From NCBI GenBank assembly GCA_023213315.1, contig JAKCPI010028549.1, positions 1-64,000 on the forward strand: a stretch of DNA of 64,000 nucleotides, in the 5' to 3' direction. The notes beneath the pieces were generated by a model, which saw only the letters and a program-made list of their open reading frames with translations, was not told where the DNA came from and ran no database searches. This DNA is from Euborellia annulipes (Eukaryota; Arthropoda; Insecta; Dermaptera; Anisolabididae). This document shows positions 44,321-55,242 of this stretch, in pieces (position 1 is the stretch's first letter; every line of letters begins with the position of its first letter). The position numbers were made by a program, and so were the translations under genes.

Positions 44321-44617
44321 CACAAAAAAATCTGGTGCCACGATTCACACCAGATTTTTTGTTTCTCTCTTGATGTAGCCTATATATTTATTGACTGCCC
44401 CCCCCCCCCCCTGGTGATGAGTTTGCCCCCACCCCTGCCCCCCCCCCCCCCCCCCCCACTTGAGAATAAGCTAGCGCCGTCACTGATAATATATAAGAGA
44501 AAGTAAAAATATTAAAAAAACTTTATATACTGTGGTGTTAGTCACGCCATAATTTTTTTTATAAGTGAAATAAATTTTCTCACATCTTCTAACATTGAAT
44601 CATTTTATTAATTACAG

Positions 44618-44804
44618 GTCTTTAACAACATCCTCTTCGCCTCTCTTCGGTTATCTCCGATTGACTTCGTCGTCGTCGCCGCCTCCGGCGCCGCTGCACC
44701 TGAAGCTATGCCACCGAACTCTCTTTCCTTTCCTGCGGACGCCTGCTAGCTGGCAGCATCAGTCTTAATCCACGTTGCTCTTTATCGAAATTGAATCATA
44801 CAAG
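44618..44804 (+). other. Exon-like segment E5
   Basis: Acceptor TTTATTAATTACAG, 187 nt that are much richer in G+C than the flanks (GTCGTCGTCGCCGCCTCCGG), and a GC-type donor, ACAAG|GCAAGT. One frame is open for 45 codons and another for about 48, each ending in a stop inside the segment. It would therefore be UTR or non-coding if spliced. A terminal coding exon is possible, but the protein is not recognised. Confidence 0.4.
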
Positions 44805-44984
44805 GCAAGTATTTTTCATAATTTTCTATTTATTATATTTAATTTTAATATATTATTCGATTTTGATAGTTTGTTTATATTGTATGCCTCTTATTTTTCG
44901 TTTTCGTCTATATCTTACTAATCAACTTTGTAATTAGCGAAAGGGACGAATTTTAGTAGTGATTTTTGTAACATATTATAAGTT

Positions 44985-45150
44985 ATTTTGCTGCCTTCTT
45001 GTCTTCTGTACCAAAGGTCGCGGATTCGCATCCTGTCTCATGCGACACTTTATTTCAATTTATTTGACTACCAATAAATTAAAATAAATAGATACAGGGT
45101 CTAAATGGCCTCCGTTGCCGAAAAAGACCTTAAATAAATTTAAAAAAGTC
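44985..45150 (+). mobile_element. SINE family S1, copy with box B
   Basis: The head keeps GTCGCGGATTCGCATCCTG (box B). Box A is degraded. The body has CTAAATGGCCTCCGTTGCC and GAAAAAGACCTTAAA. Confidence 0.75.
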
Positions 45151-45376
45151 ATTTTACTGATGATTAGACAGAGATAATTCCAAGAATGGTTTTTTAGGGT
45201 AAACGAAAAAGTCTTGAGAAAGTCATTCTCGATTTTTTATGAATTCCATCCTAAAAAGTTTCAGTTTGAGCTTTTCTGATAAACTTTCCTAAGCATGTTC
45301 CATAATATATTTTCGATACTCGGTCTAATTTATTATAACATTCTCATTTTCACGAGAAAGAAATAAGAATTCTCCT

Positions 45377-45420
45377 TTCAGACGTTTCGGTCGCTAAACG
45401 ACGTTCATCTTCAGGACAAA
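45377..45420 (-). ncRNA. Hammerhead-like motif H9
   Basis: Minus strand: CTGAAGA, extra T, then a hairpin built on GTCG/CGAC, C, GAAACGTC. Helix I does not form from the immediate flanks and no AATAAA follows, so it is probably degraded. Confidence 0.4.
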
Positions 45421-45529
45421 TTTCTATCTAAAATTATTTTGTCTACTTCGATCATGAAAAAAATTTTTGATCCTTAGAAAATTTTTCACAGACAGATAAA
45501 CCCATGTTTTGACTTATGGGCCTATAGTT

Positions 45530-45790
45530 TTTATTTTTAGCAAAATAATTTGATTTTTGGTTTAACTGTGCTTTATTTGTAAAATTTACAACGTTTCGGC
45601 CACTCATTCCGTGGCCTTCTTCAGGTTCAATTCAGCTAAGATTACAAAGGTTGTTACAACTGTGACAATTTCAATTGAATTGAGTGGCCGAAACGTTGTA
45701 AATTTTACAAATAAAGCACAGTTAAACCGAAAATCAAGTTCCATCAAATTTACTAATGATAACAACTGTGAAAGCCTAAACTCCAAAATT
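45530..45790. repeat. Foldback element F45 carrying H10
   Basis: TTTAACTGTGCTTTATTTGT pairs with ACAAATAAAGCACAGTTAAA. It is the same family as F42. The right arm keeps only the 3' half of the motif (GAGTGGCCGAAACGTTG, 45682-45698). Confidence 0.8.
45585..45630 (-). ncRNA. Hammerhead-like motif H10
   Basis: Minus strand: GAAC, CTGAAGA, extra A, GGCCAC/GTGGCC (six pairs), GAAACGTT, GTAAA. AATAAA lies 11-20 bases downstream. Helix I is reduced to about two pairs. Confidence 0.5.
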
Positions 45791-46260
45791 AGTTTTTATT
45801 TAGGCCTATATAATACGTAGTTTAAATTAGTTAGGTCGCGAAATTCTAATTTTCTTGTTGGTTCAATGAAAAATCAAATTACCAGGCTACCATCTCGTGG
45901 TGTCATTTTAGATGCACTTTTTCATAATATGCGGGAAGTGAAATTAAATTTACTAGACAGAACTTCTTTAATAATTAATGAAATTATGATATTTTAGAGA
46001 CAACCTCGTTCAAACCCTATTCAAACTCAAACTTAGTAAAAAATGTAAATTTAATATAATCTAACTGAATGATTGACAAATAATTATGAAATGAAAAAGA
46101 AATTATGCTGAGGAACTTTGACAGATGACACATTTTAATCGTTTTCTCTTTAGAATCCGAATGTCTTTATTCTATCCTAATTAATTCACGGGATATTATA
46201 TTTTTTTAAACCCCTAGTACAAGAGGCAGATACTCTACCACAGTGCTATGGCCCAAGGAC
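45791..46260 (-). mobile_element. Repeat family S5, copy 2
   Basis: Shares CATAATATGCGGGAAGTGAA, AATTTAATTAATTAATGAAA-like blocks, GACAACCTCGTTCAAACCC and TTTGACAGATGACACATTTT with 50.71-51.14 kb in opposite orientation. The tRNA-like head CACTGTGGTAGAGTATCTGC is at 46225-46250 on the minus strand. Confidence 0.65.
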
Positions 46261-46395
46261 GAACAAGAGAGTGTGAATGACCTTTTAGTAATTACATTAC
46301 ATTCAAATGCTTTAAAAAATTGAGGAAGTGTTATTAAAAATCTATCTTTTTTTTTTAGTTTTATTAATTTATCTAATCTAATCTATCTAATTACT

Positions 46396-46712
46396 AGTAC
46401 TTTACTGATGCACTTTTTCAGTTTTTTTCCATTCTCTCATTCGCTCCGATTTTTTTTTTTAATTCAAAAATCAATTATTTTTTAAATTCTCTTTAAAATA
46501 TATTGCTTAAATATATTCTCATTTTGTCATTGAAATCTTCTGAAGACCACTTTACTCTTGTACTCCATAGAAAAGATAGGAGAAATGGTTGCCATGGTAA
46601 CAAAATATAAATATTTTCACACATATATCTTGAAAATCGAATGTACCGTACTGTCGGAAACATGTCGACACAAAAAATCTGCTGGGCGCCAGTCACACCA
46701 GATTTTTTTTTA
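46396..46712 (-). mobile_element. A-family element, inverted, 3' truncated (A23)
   Basis: Runs from CTAGTACTTTACTGATGC back to a shortened 5' hairpin ending GTCACACCAGATTTTTTT. The ATGGCAACC block is intact. Confidence 0.8.
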
Positions 46713-46744
46713 ATTTGAGGGGTGGGTCTTGTTTTTTTTTTTTA

Positions 46745-48333
46745 CCTCTATAAATAAGGACCACCCTGTACATATATTATTGAAAATATTCTTTAGAATA
46801 CAATTTATTTTGAATGATAATCACTGCATCAATAATTTATCGTCTCTCGACTCTCCGCGATTAATATATTTCTTTCATTCTCTTTTAGATCCTTTAACTT
46901 TGTCTATTTTCTATAGATGAGTTATTCTAAAATAATTTTATATTAAAATATATTTTAAAAGCTTCATTTATTACCTTAACAAATATATTTGCTATTTTTT
47001 TTTTTGATAAAAATATTTGCTGAGTCAGTTTAAAGAATCCATACTAACCAATCTTAGCTATAATCCGGGATATTGTGAGCAAGAGGAAGTAATTAATTAT
47101 AAGACATTGATTATTCGATTAATTAGGGATTCGGGCCCAGTTTAATATCACATAATCAGTGTAAATTTGCCAGTAATGAAATAGCAATCACGCTCTTATT
47201 ATTGGCATCCTTAAACTCCACCTCTTAATCATTTTCATTCTCACTAAAATCACCTAAATTAAATATGATTGATATCGAAAAAATTTTAACTTTCATTAAT
47301 AACGAAAAGGTCAATAGGAAAATTTAGTAGCCTCTAATACATTGCACTAGTTTTAATTGTTGTCCTAAAAGGGAGATTGTTTTTAGAATAAACGATTTGG
47401 CAAATGAAATTTTTTTTTTGCCTAAACTGAAGGAGAGATTCAGTGCTGGGATGGAAACTATCATAAAATATTAGGTTGGTTCCTCCTTTCAAAAATTCTT
47501 TCCAAATTTTTTTTTTTTTTTTAATTTTTAGCAGAATACTTATGAATTTTTTTAATCAGATATAGAGACACACATAGAGAGAAAGGTCTAATAAATTGAC
47601 TAATATAAATAATTGTAATTGGACCATTCGAAAATCGACGAATTATGTTTTAATTAAAAACTTTGAGGTCGTTTTTTGGCCAGTTTATTTATTTATTTTT
47701 TTTTAATTAATGAGACGACCCTACCACATCTCACTAATTCAAAAATTCCTTCAATATAAAATATTTGAAATTTTTCCCTTAAAAAAAAAAAATAAATAAA
47801 TCAAAAAACAAACAAGTTATTAGCTCAATTAGTATTTCAGAAAGAATTTTAGTTATTTTTATTATTAAATTTTTTCTATGATTTTTAAAAATTTTATTAA
47901 CTCACTAGATATTAACTGCGCATAAAAAAATGTTCTATAGTTCAAAATATTCTCATTTAATGGTGATGTAAAAGATCATTGAAATAGCAATCACAATAGA
48001 AAAATTATTACTGATTGAATAGTAATAATGAATTTTCAAAGTTTAATTGATTAAAAAAAAAAAAATGCAAATCAGTAGGAAAGAGGGACTATTCTATATA
48101 CTTCTATCAGTAATGCAGTGGTCGGCAACTTTTTAAATATTTCGGAGCATTAAATTCATAATTTAAAATTTCGTTGACGACTAATATCATTTTGAAATGT
48201 GTAAATTAATTGCGTATCTGAATTTCTTTGCAGATTACTAAAATTACCTCACAGACCTATCGCTGTTCTATATTTTAAAAACATTTCTTTAATATTATAT
48301 ATTTTTTTTATTATACTAGGGTAATCAAATTAA
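46745..48333. other. AT-rich sequence; no gene seen
   Basis: GGACCACCCTGTAC at 46759-46772 may be a lone transposon end. 47030-47220 is a non-repetitive stretch with several homeodomain-type sites (TAATTAATT, TTCGATTAATTAGGGATTC, ATAATCCGGG). It could be regulatory, but that is speculative. Confidence 0.4.
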
Positions 48334-49133
48334 AAAAAAATATGGTGTGACTGGCGCACAGCACACAACTTTCTCTTACCTTCGGTAGTTGAAAGTTGTG
48401 TTCTGTGCTTGTCACACCAGATTTTTTGTGTCGACATATATTTAGTTTCCGACAGTACGGAACTGATTTTTTTCCCCCCCCCCCCCCCCCCCCCCCCCCC
48501 ACCCCCCCACACTTTTCGACCCGCTTTAATTTTAAAACCCTATAAATATATTATTGGGGGTTAGGATTTTTTTTTTCAAAAAAAAACCCCGGGGCCAACA
48601 TTCGATTTTCAAGATGTACAATTTATAAGTATGGCAAAATATTTATATTTTGTTACCATGGCAACCATTTCTCCTATCTTTTCTATGGAGTACAAGAGTA
48701 AAGTGGTCTTCAGAAGATTTCAATGACAAAATGAGAATATACATTTTATTGAGAATCTAAAAAATAATTGATTTATGAATTTAAAAAAAAATCGTTGGAG
48801 CAAATTTAGAGAAAATCGAAAAAAACTGAAAAAGTGCATCAGTAAAGCATTAGTACTCTTTGGTCGATTTTGTTCAAAAGCTTCGTGTCACGTCCCAGCG
48901 GGGTGCCTAACTTAAATATAAAATTTCAACCTCTACTAGCTCTTTTCGTTCTTGAGATATTTTGTTCACAAACAGACAGACAGACCATGTCGCGAAAACC
49001 ACTTTTTTGGATTCAGGGGACCTCAAAACGTGAAGATCCATCAAAATCTCGACATCGAATTGTTGACATGAATCCAATACTTTGTCTCTCTATATATATA
49101 TTAACATATATATAGAGGTAAGAGAAAGTAAAA
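48334..49133 (+). mobile_element. A-family element, full copy with poly-C insert (A24)
   Basis: Hairpins and body are complete. About 140 bases (48463-48598) interrupt GACAGTACGG|CATTCGATTTTC, made of a C-run of about 30, AT-rich DNA and AAAACCCCGGGGCCAA. Confidence 0.85.
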
Positions 49134-50237
49134 AAAATTCATCTCTAAGTAAATAAAATTTTAATGAAACTTGTTTTTATAAATCCCTTTTAATTATAAT
49201 CAACCAGTCTAGTTAATTAATTTTAATAAGTAATTTAATTAAAAGTCGAAAATATCTAATAATTTAAACATTTCATTTTAAAACAAATGTTTATCCGCTT
49301 TTTTTTTTTTTTGTTAGCGATTCATTCGCAATCTGAAAAGAGATTTGCTGAGGAGGGGATGGATTTATTTTTATTGCTTATCTATTTTCTATAGTTCAAA
49401 GCAAATTGATTGGATTGAATCCGACGAAAACTCAATTAATATTTGGATTGGCGTTCGATAATGTTTGCAAACATCTCTCTGTCTCTCTCTTTTTAAAATT
49501 AAAGAGAAGAACTTGTTCAAATACTAAAATTCGACCTCTAATTCATATTAGAAAATAGTAAGAGCATATTTTCCCTGTTCGTTGAAAAGTAAATGTGATT
49601 AAAAGTTTTCTTCAAAGTAGAAACCTTAATTAAAATGTTCAAGCCCTGTTTCTTGCAAGTTATTAGACCTGAGGTAGAGATCTTGCTTCATGATCTAAGG
49701 CTCACGGTTAAAATAAATCTTCAGGTCAATTTTTAAGATTTCCTTATAAACATCTTAATTAATCCATCCAAATAAATTTTATCTTTTTGTTTAATAAATT
49801 AAGATTTTTCAAAGTAATTCACGAGAGAAAAATTTTATTGACTGCATACTAATTTAAATCAATGGAATGCAAAATTAATAATCAAGCAACGTTTTATTAC
49901 ATCAATATCAGCTCATCAAGGCCTTTCAATGTCATAAAAATTTTTTATTAAAAAATTAGAGAGATACAAAATATATTAATTCTAAATTTTTTTTTGTTCC
50001 TAGAATCTCCAGCTTTATAAATGGCCGATTTTGACATTAAGGTGCCCTAGAACTTTGTATTTGAAATTTTCGAATTCTTCTTAAAGGCCTATTACGTTAT
50101 AATATATTGATTTAATTATTTTATAAAAATGTATAGAGATATATTACATACACTAATTACACATCTCAAATACCAAAAATAATTAAAAATAAATACTGTT
50201 TGTATTTTCTTCAAACAAAGGAGAAATTAAAATTTAA
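49134..50237. other. AT-rich sequence, no gene seen
   Basis: No supported feature. Confidence 0.6.
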
Positions 50238-50247
50238 CAACAAATTT

Positions 50248-50708
50248 AAAAAACTGGTATGACTGGTCGTACCAGATTTTTTTGTGTCGAGATATATTTA
50301 GTTTCCGCCGATATATTAGAATTCAAGATACTCGGAGTATAAAATTTATAATCGTGGGAAAATATTTATATTTTGTTACCTTGGTTCCCCTCTTTCCTAT
50401 GAAGTACAAGAGTAGAATTTGCTTCAAAAGATGTCAATGGCAAAATTAGAATATACATTTGAAAGAGCATCTAAAAAATAATTGATTTATAAACAAACGA
50501 ATTTTTAGAAAATCCTAAACTGAAAAAGTACATCAGTAAAGTACTAGTACTTTTTGGCCAATTTTGTTCAAAAGCTCTCTGTCACGTCCCAGGGGGGTGC
50601 CTAACTTAAATATAAAATTTCAACCTCCCAGCTCTTTTCGTTCTTGAGATATTTGTTCACAGACACACACAGACAGACCATGTCACGAAAACCACTTTTT
50701 TGAATTCA
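50248..50708 (+). mobile_element. A-family element, shortened hairpin (A25)
   Basis: A collapsed 5' hairpin, CTGGTATGACTGGTCGTACCAG, then the body to CACTTTTTTGAATTCAGG, where an S5 copy begins. The 3' end is lost. Confidence 0.8.
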
Positions 50709-51140
50709 GGATGAAATTGTGTCATCTGTCAAAGTCGATCAGTTCGATTATAAAAAATTATATTTAACAAATGTGTATGTTTAGTTAAATCCGAATTGTG
50801 GTATTCATTGAATATTAATAAAATATACTAATTATTATTGACCTTAAATAAATTAAAAAAAAATCTTGCTCTTTTAACGACAACTATCGTGTTTTCGTGT
50901 TTTGCTTCAACAATACTTGTTTCATAAAGTATTTTACATTTTATTCTACAGTTTGAGTTTGAATAGGGACACGAGGTTGTCTCCAAAATATGATAATTTC
51001 ATCAATTATTAAAGTCCTGTAAATTTAATTTCACTTCCCGCATATTATGAAAAAGGGCATGTAATAAGGCAACAAGAAAGTTAGATTTTCGCGACCTAAC
51101 TATAATATAAACTACGTATTATATAAATAAAAACTAAATT
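50709..51140 (+). mobile_element. Repeat family S5, copy 3
   Basis: AATTGTGTCATCTGTCAAAG begins the shared body. ACGAGGTTGTCTCCAAAATA and CCCGCATATTATGAAAAAGG match the inverse of 45.8-46.2 kb, ending at AACTACGTATTATATAAATA. Confidence 0.7.
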
Positions 51141-51355
51141 TAAGTAAAATTTAACATTGAAATACATATTTAGAGAGGTCTTAATAATTAAGCCTATTAA
51201 AAATATGCAATTAATAGCCGAAAAAGTTATTATATTATAACACAACATCCATTCAGGCCAAGACAACGCCAAAGTCAAAAACATTGAAATTGAATGATTG
51301 GATGGACTGGGGGGGGGGGTGAGGGGGGATGTAAAGAGTAATCCTGATGAACCAT

Positions 51356-51625
51356 ATAAGTACTAGTACCTTTTGGCCAATTTTGTTCAAAAGCTTCCTG
51401 TCACGTCCCAAGGGAGTACCTAACTTAAATATAAAATTTCAACCTCTTACCTCTTTTCGTTCTTGAGATATTTTGTTCCCAGACAGACCATGTCGCGAAA
51501 ACCACTTTTTTTTAATTCAGGTGACCTTAAAACGTGTATATCCATCAAAATCTCGACATAGAACTTTTGACATGAAACCAATACTTTCTCTCTATATATT
51601 AACATATAGGTACGAGAAAGTAAAA
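51356..51625 (+). mobile_element. A-family 3' half (A26)
   Basis: From AGTACTAGTACCTTTTGGCC through the GAC(A)GACCATGTCGCG block to the 3' hairpin. A G-run at 51311-51327 precedes it. Confidence 0.8.
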
Positions 51626-52451
51626 ATTGTTTCAACTTATTTTCTTTTGGATATCCTTATAAAAAGGTGGATTATGGAAGAGGAAGCGATTAGCCGAGGG
51701 GATAGAGCAGTCAAGCTTCTACTTAGGATTAAATTCATTTAATGGCAAAAAAAAAAAATGAAGCCTCCTCCTGAGAAAGGAAATGGGATCCCAACTCAGG
51801 ATTATTCATCTCTCAGAGTAACGACAATTTGACACTAATGACTGCAGAGATAATAAAAATATATAAATAAATATCCAAAACAGCTCCGACATTTTAATTC
51901 CTTTCTTATAATCTGACAAGAAATTACTCTAGCCGATTTTTCTGAATAAGATTCGACCAGCCTCGAATTAAATACGTAATTTGGAATTTAATGGCTTAAA
52001 TCCACACACTTTAGTATGACTGGTGACCACGGATTACCCGAGGTAACTTGGAATAACGGTGGATAAAGAAAAATAAAGATTAATTATACTATTGGGAACA
52101 AGTTTTATTTACATATTTGTATTATATTGAATGCATGGATATAATATTATGGTATATTAATGAAATTTTGTGTTACGACTCCCCCTTTCCACTCTCGCCC
52201 GGAGGTGGGAAAAAGCGATGCGGAAAGCTGAGGGAAGATAAACCCGAAGGATGACAGAGGAAAAAGACGGGAAGAAGAACTATCGTTGGGGCGAGCGCCC
52301 GTCTGGAAAATAGTTTAAGCCCCACCCTCAGGAGTTTTCTGTCAAAAAAATGAATTTTTCCTTCCACCTCTTGTGTTTTTATTCGCTTCATATTTTATCT
52401 ATAACATAAAACCGTCACAAGCATTATAGCTCATTTGAAAAACAACATACA

Positions 52452-52485
<34 letters not shown>

Positions 52486-53770
52486 GCCGCCCTTTCATCC
52501 CGACTCCAATGCGCGTTGCGGGCTACATTTATCAGCAATTAGAAACGAATTATACTCAAATCATGAATAATACACTACTTCGTAATTCCCACCAACCAGC
52601 GCTTTAAAACAAATTACCCTTTAGAGAAAATTGGTTTTATAATAATAAATTATTTTAGCGAGATTTTGTAAAATTCCTAAGCGTTATATGAATGTATATA
52701 TATAATAACAGAATCTAATTATTCGTAGAACTAATTATATGTATTATATTTCGATTCAAATTTATAGTTAAAAGAAAAATTAATTTCTTTCGCTGGGTTA
52801 TTTAATACCAAAATTGGTTTCGTAGTGATGATAATCCAAGTATCTTGTATTTAAATGTTTCACTTCATCAGAGAATTTAATTTTGTAATGACTTTTGCAG
52901 TCAAAATATTCATCAAGTGAATTTTTCATATAAAAATTTCAAATAAATCACTTAGGGGTATTTATGTGTAAATGATTATTAATACCCTGAGTGATTTGAA
53001 GAGAATCATAGGTCTTCGGCCTTTGCCCCTTCCAAAAAAAAAAAGAATCAAATTGGTTCCGGTGATGGTATTCTTAAGGGTGAAATAAAAATCATTTATT
53101 TAAAGGTTTTTTTTGGGTTTTTTTTATTTTCAAAAAGGGGGAAGACGTTTTTGAAAAAAAAAAAAAAAAAAACTGAAAAAAAATTTAAAAATCTTGTTAT
53201 TGTACACATTTATATTTTATTAGTTATTTTTTTTTTTTATCGCAATTATTTCGATCATCGTATGGCCAGCTAATGTTTATATAAAAAACTAGAAAGAGAA
53301 AAATCCTAAATTGTATCAGTTAATACATTAAACATGGATTTCGAATGTGGTTGCTTCTTGCTAGTGTATAAACACTTAGGAGGGAGATCCAGCAGGGCAA
53401 ATCCTCCCCCCAGCTAGGATCGGAGCCCGCCTCCTCTCAATTATAAAAAAATAAAAAAAATATCAAAAAGAAACAAACTCTTAAGAAAATGGGACAAAAA
53501 CGAATTATACCTTTCAAATTTGGAACAAATCAAGTAGGCTACTTAATTAAAAAAAAAATGTTTTTTAAAAACCTGAATGTTTTTTAATAAACCTGAATGA
53601 ATTGAGGTAAAAATTATAATTTAAATTGTAACTAATATACTTTTATAATGAATATTTAAAGATGAGAAAGGAAAGGATTATGGGAAAATAAAACAATTAT
53701 TTAATAAAATAATCTTTATTGAATATTTAAAATATGATGATAGAAGAGGATAAAAAATATTTTTTTGTTT
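51626..53770. other. Mixed sequence, no gene proven
   Basis: 51680-51720 has a weakly tRNA-like TAGCCGAGGGGATAGAGCAG. 52180-52380 is GC-richer, with GCGAGCGCCCGTCTGG and a 72-codon minus frame without recognisable domain. A CT microsatellite lies at 52455-52482. 52995-53050 resembles the LINE 3' UTR of 3.9 kb (ATAGGTCTTCGGCCTTTGCC plus A tail). 53460-53700 duplicates sequence at 59.76-60.02 and 62.2-62.3 kb. Confidence 0.4.
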
Positions 53771-53773
53771 CAG

Positions 53774-53911
53774 AAGAGATTAAATCCATCTGCGTCAAAG
53801 GAGCCAAGGGCCAGTCGATGGAACTCATCTCTCTGCAAAGTGCCTCTTCTCCAGTACGATTCTATTAGTGAGAGCAAAACGTCACACGCACCCCCTCTCC
53901 ACAATTAAAAG
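53774..53911 (+). other. Exon-like segment, module A copy 2 (E6)
   Basis: Acceptor TTTTTTTGTTTCAG, 138 nt, donor AAAAG|GTATTT. Shares ATCCATCTGCGTCAAAGG, AACTCATCTCTCTG, AAGTGCCTCTTCTCCAGT and AAAACGTCACACGCACCCC with the copy at 60.1 kb. Small indels shift the frame between them (138 against 142 nt), which argues against coding, while both splice signals are kept. Homology continues into both flanks, so the unit was duplicated as genomic DNA. Confidence 0.5.
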
Positions 53912-54194
53912 GTATTTATAATTTGCATATTTCTCTTGAAGAAAGAGTTAACATTTTATTTTTATATTTTCTTTCTTAAAACATATTTATAAAATTATCC
54001 TTTGTCTTAAAACTTGAATCCAGAGGGTGTAAACGGGAGTACCTCTTTCATATCATTAATATTTTTCCTTAAAAATAAGGGTAAAAAAATCGTTTATCAA
54101 TATTATTTTTTATTTTTCTATAAACTCTCATTCTACACCTAAACACATGAATCATATTTAATAAGAAAAAATAATAATTTTTATTTTTTTACAG

Positions 54195-54278
54195 GGGTGG
54201 CTATCGCTAGAGGTCCCATCATCGACCTTCTCGCTAGAGCATCCCCATCTCAGCGCGCTTCGTGTTTCTCTGTACTTT
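54195..54278 (+). other. Exon-like segment, module B copy 2 (E7)
   Basis: Acceptor TTTATTTTTTTACAG, 84 nt, donor CTTT|GTAAGT. In the frame shared with the other copies it reads VAIARGPIIDLLARASPSQ and stays open. A second frame (GWLSLEVPSSTF…) is also open, which weakens the case for coding. The downstream TTCTGACAATTAAATTTTTT is nearly identical after all copies. Confidence 0.5.
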
Positions 54279-54975
54279 GTAAGTTCTGACAATTAAATTT
54301 TTTCAATTTATTAGTTCATATCACAAATAATAATTACATTATCTTGTAAAGGTCTCTCTCTCTCTCTTTTAAAATCTCCTCTCTCTCTCTTTTGACTTAG
54401 CTTCTAAAAGTTTATTTTGAATGGGAGTGTACCTTTTTTTAAATATTCAAAATATTTTGTTTTTCTGGATTATAAAAAAATTTAACTATAAAATTAAAAA
54501 AAAAAATTCTTAGGATATATAAAATTATCCAATTTTTTAGATATAATGAATTCGTGTACCCATGGGGAATTGTGAATTTATCTGAAGGGCTGTAAATCAC
54601 CGGCCCCTTTTAATAAATAAAATGGTATTTTTATTTAAAAATGCAAAATTATATTTTTTGTGAAATTTTTACATTTAAGGAATTTGATTTCTCTCCCTCA
54701 TCACCCACCACCCCTATCGCCGAGAAGTTAGCTAATAATTGAAAATATAAATTCTTAAACTTTTATCTCGCGGTATAAATAATAACTGTGATCAACATTT
54801 CTTTTTAAAACTATATTATTATTTTTAATAATGTTAACAGAGGGTGGTAAGGTGTGTACATTTCCATTCAAATTAAAATATCATTATCATTTTTCATTTT
54901 TTGTAAACTCTCTCTTTCTACACACAAACACACGAATCATATTTAATAAGAAAAAATAATTTTTATTTTTTACAG

Positions 54976-55083
54976 GGGTGTCTATTGCTAGAGGTCGACT
55001 TCTCCCTTCATCATGGTCCTTCTCGCTCAAGCATCTCCATCTCAGCACACTTGGAGCCTTTTTTCTCTCTCTTTCTGCATTAG
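54976..55083 (+). other. Exon-like segment, module B copy 3 (E8)
   Basis: Acceptor TTTTATTTTTTACAG, 108 nt, donor TTAG|GTGAGT. The shared frame reads VSIARGRLLPSSWSFSLKH and is open to the end. The frame open in the other copies as -WL(S/L)LEV ends here in TAG at the last codon, so the VxIARG frame is the only one with common open status and matching phase. It has a pyrimidine-rich 3' part. The 74-codon minus frame is a shadow. Confidence 0.5.
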
Positions 55084-55242
55084 GTGAGTTCTGACAATCA
55101 AATTTTTTCATCTTATAATTTCATATCACAAATAATAATTTTATTTTCCTGAGATCCTCTCTTTTTTTAAATCTCGAGTATAACAACCCCCTCATTTTAT
55201 ACTATTTGAATAATATTTAAATCTATAAAAATAAAATACAGT

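Larger units (their letters stand above)
43183..44485. mobile_element. hAT element, 1.3 kb, decayed and with nested repeats
   Basis: Ends CAGTGACGGCGCTA and TAGCGCCGTCACTG, with a perfect 8-bp duplication ATAATATA at 43175-43182 and 44486-44493. It lies inside the 3' hairpin of A21. It contains a transposase remnant, an S1 tail, an A-family fragment, a GTCCGACCGAAAC-type repeat and long C-runs near both ends. Confidence 0.9.

Noticed and set aside
43990..44325. A 111-codon minus-strand frame
   Set aside because: It reads across a CCGAAAC-type repeat and homopolymers, and the Lys/Arg richness follows from the repeat.
45377..45420. H9 as an active ribozyme
   Set aside because: Flanking strands do not pair for helix I and no AATAAA follows. 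It is kept only as a family relative.
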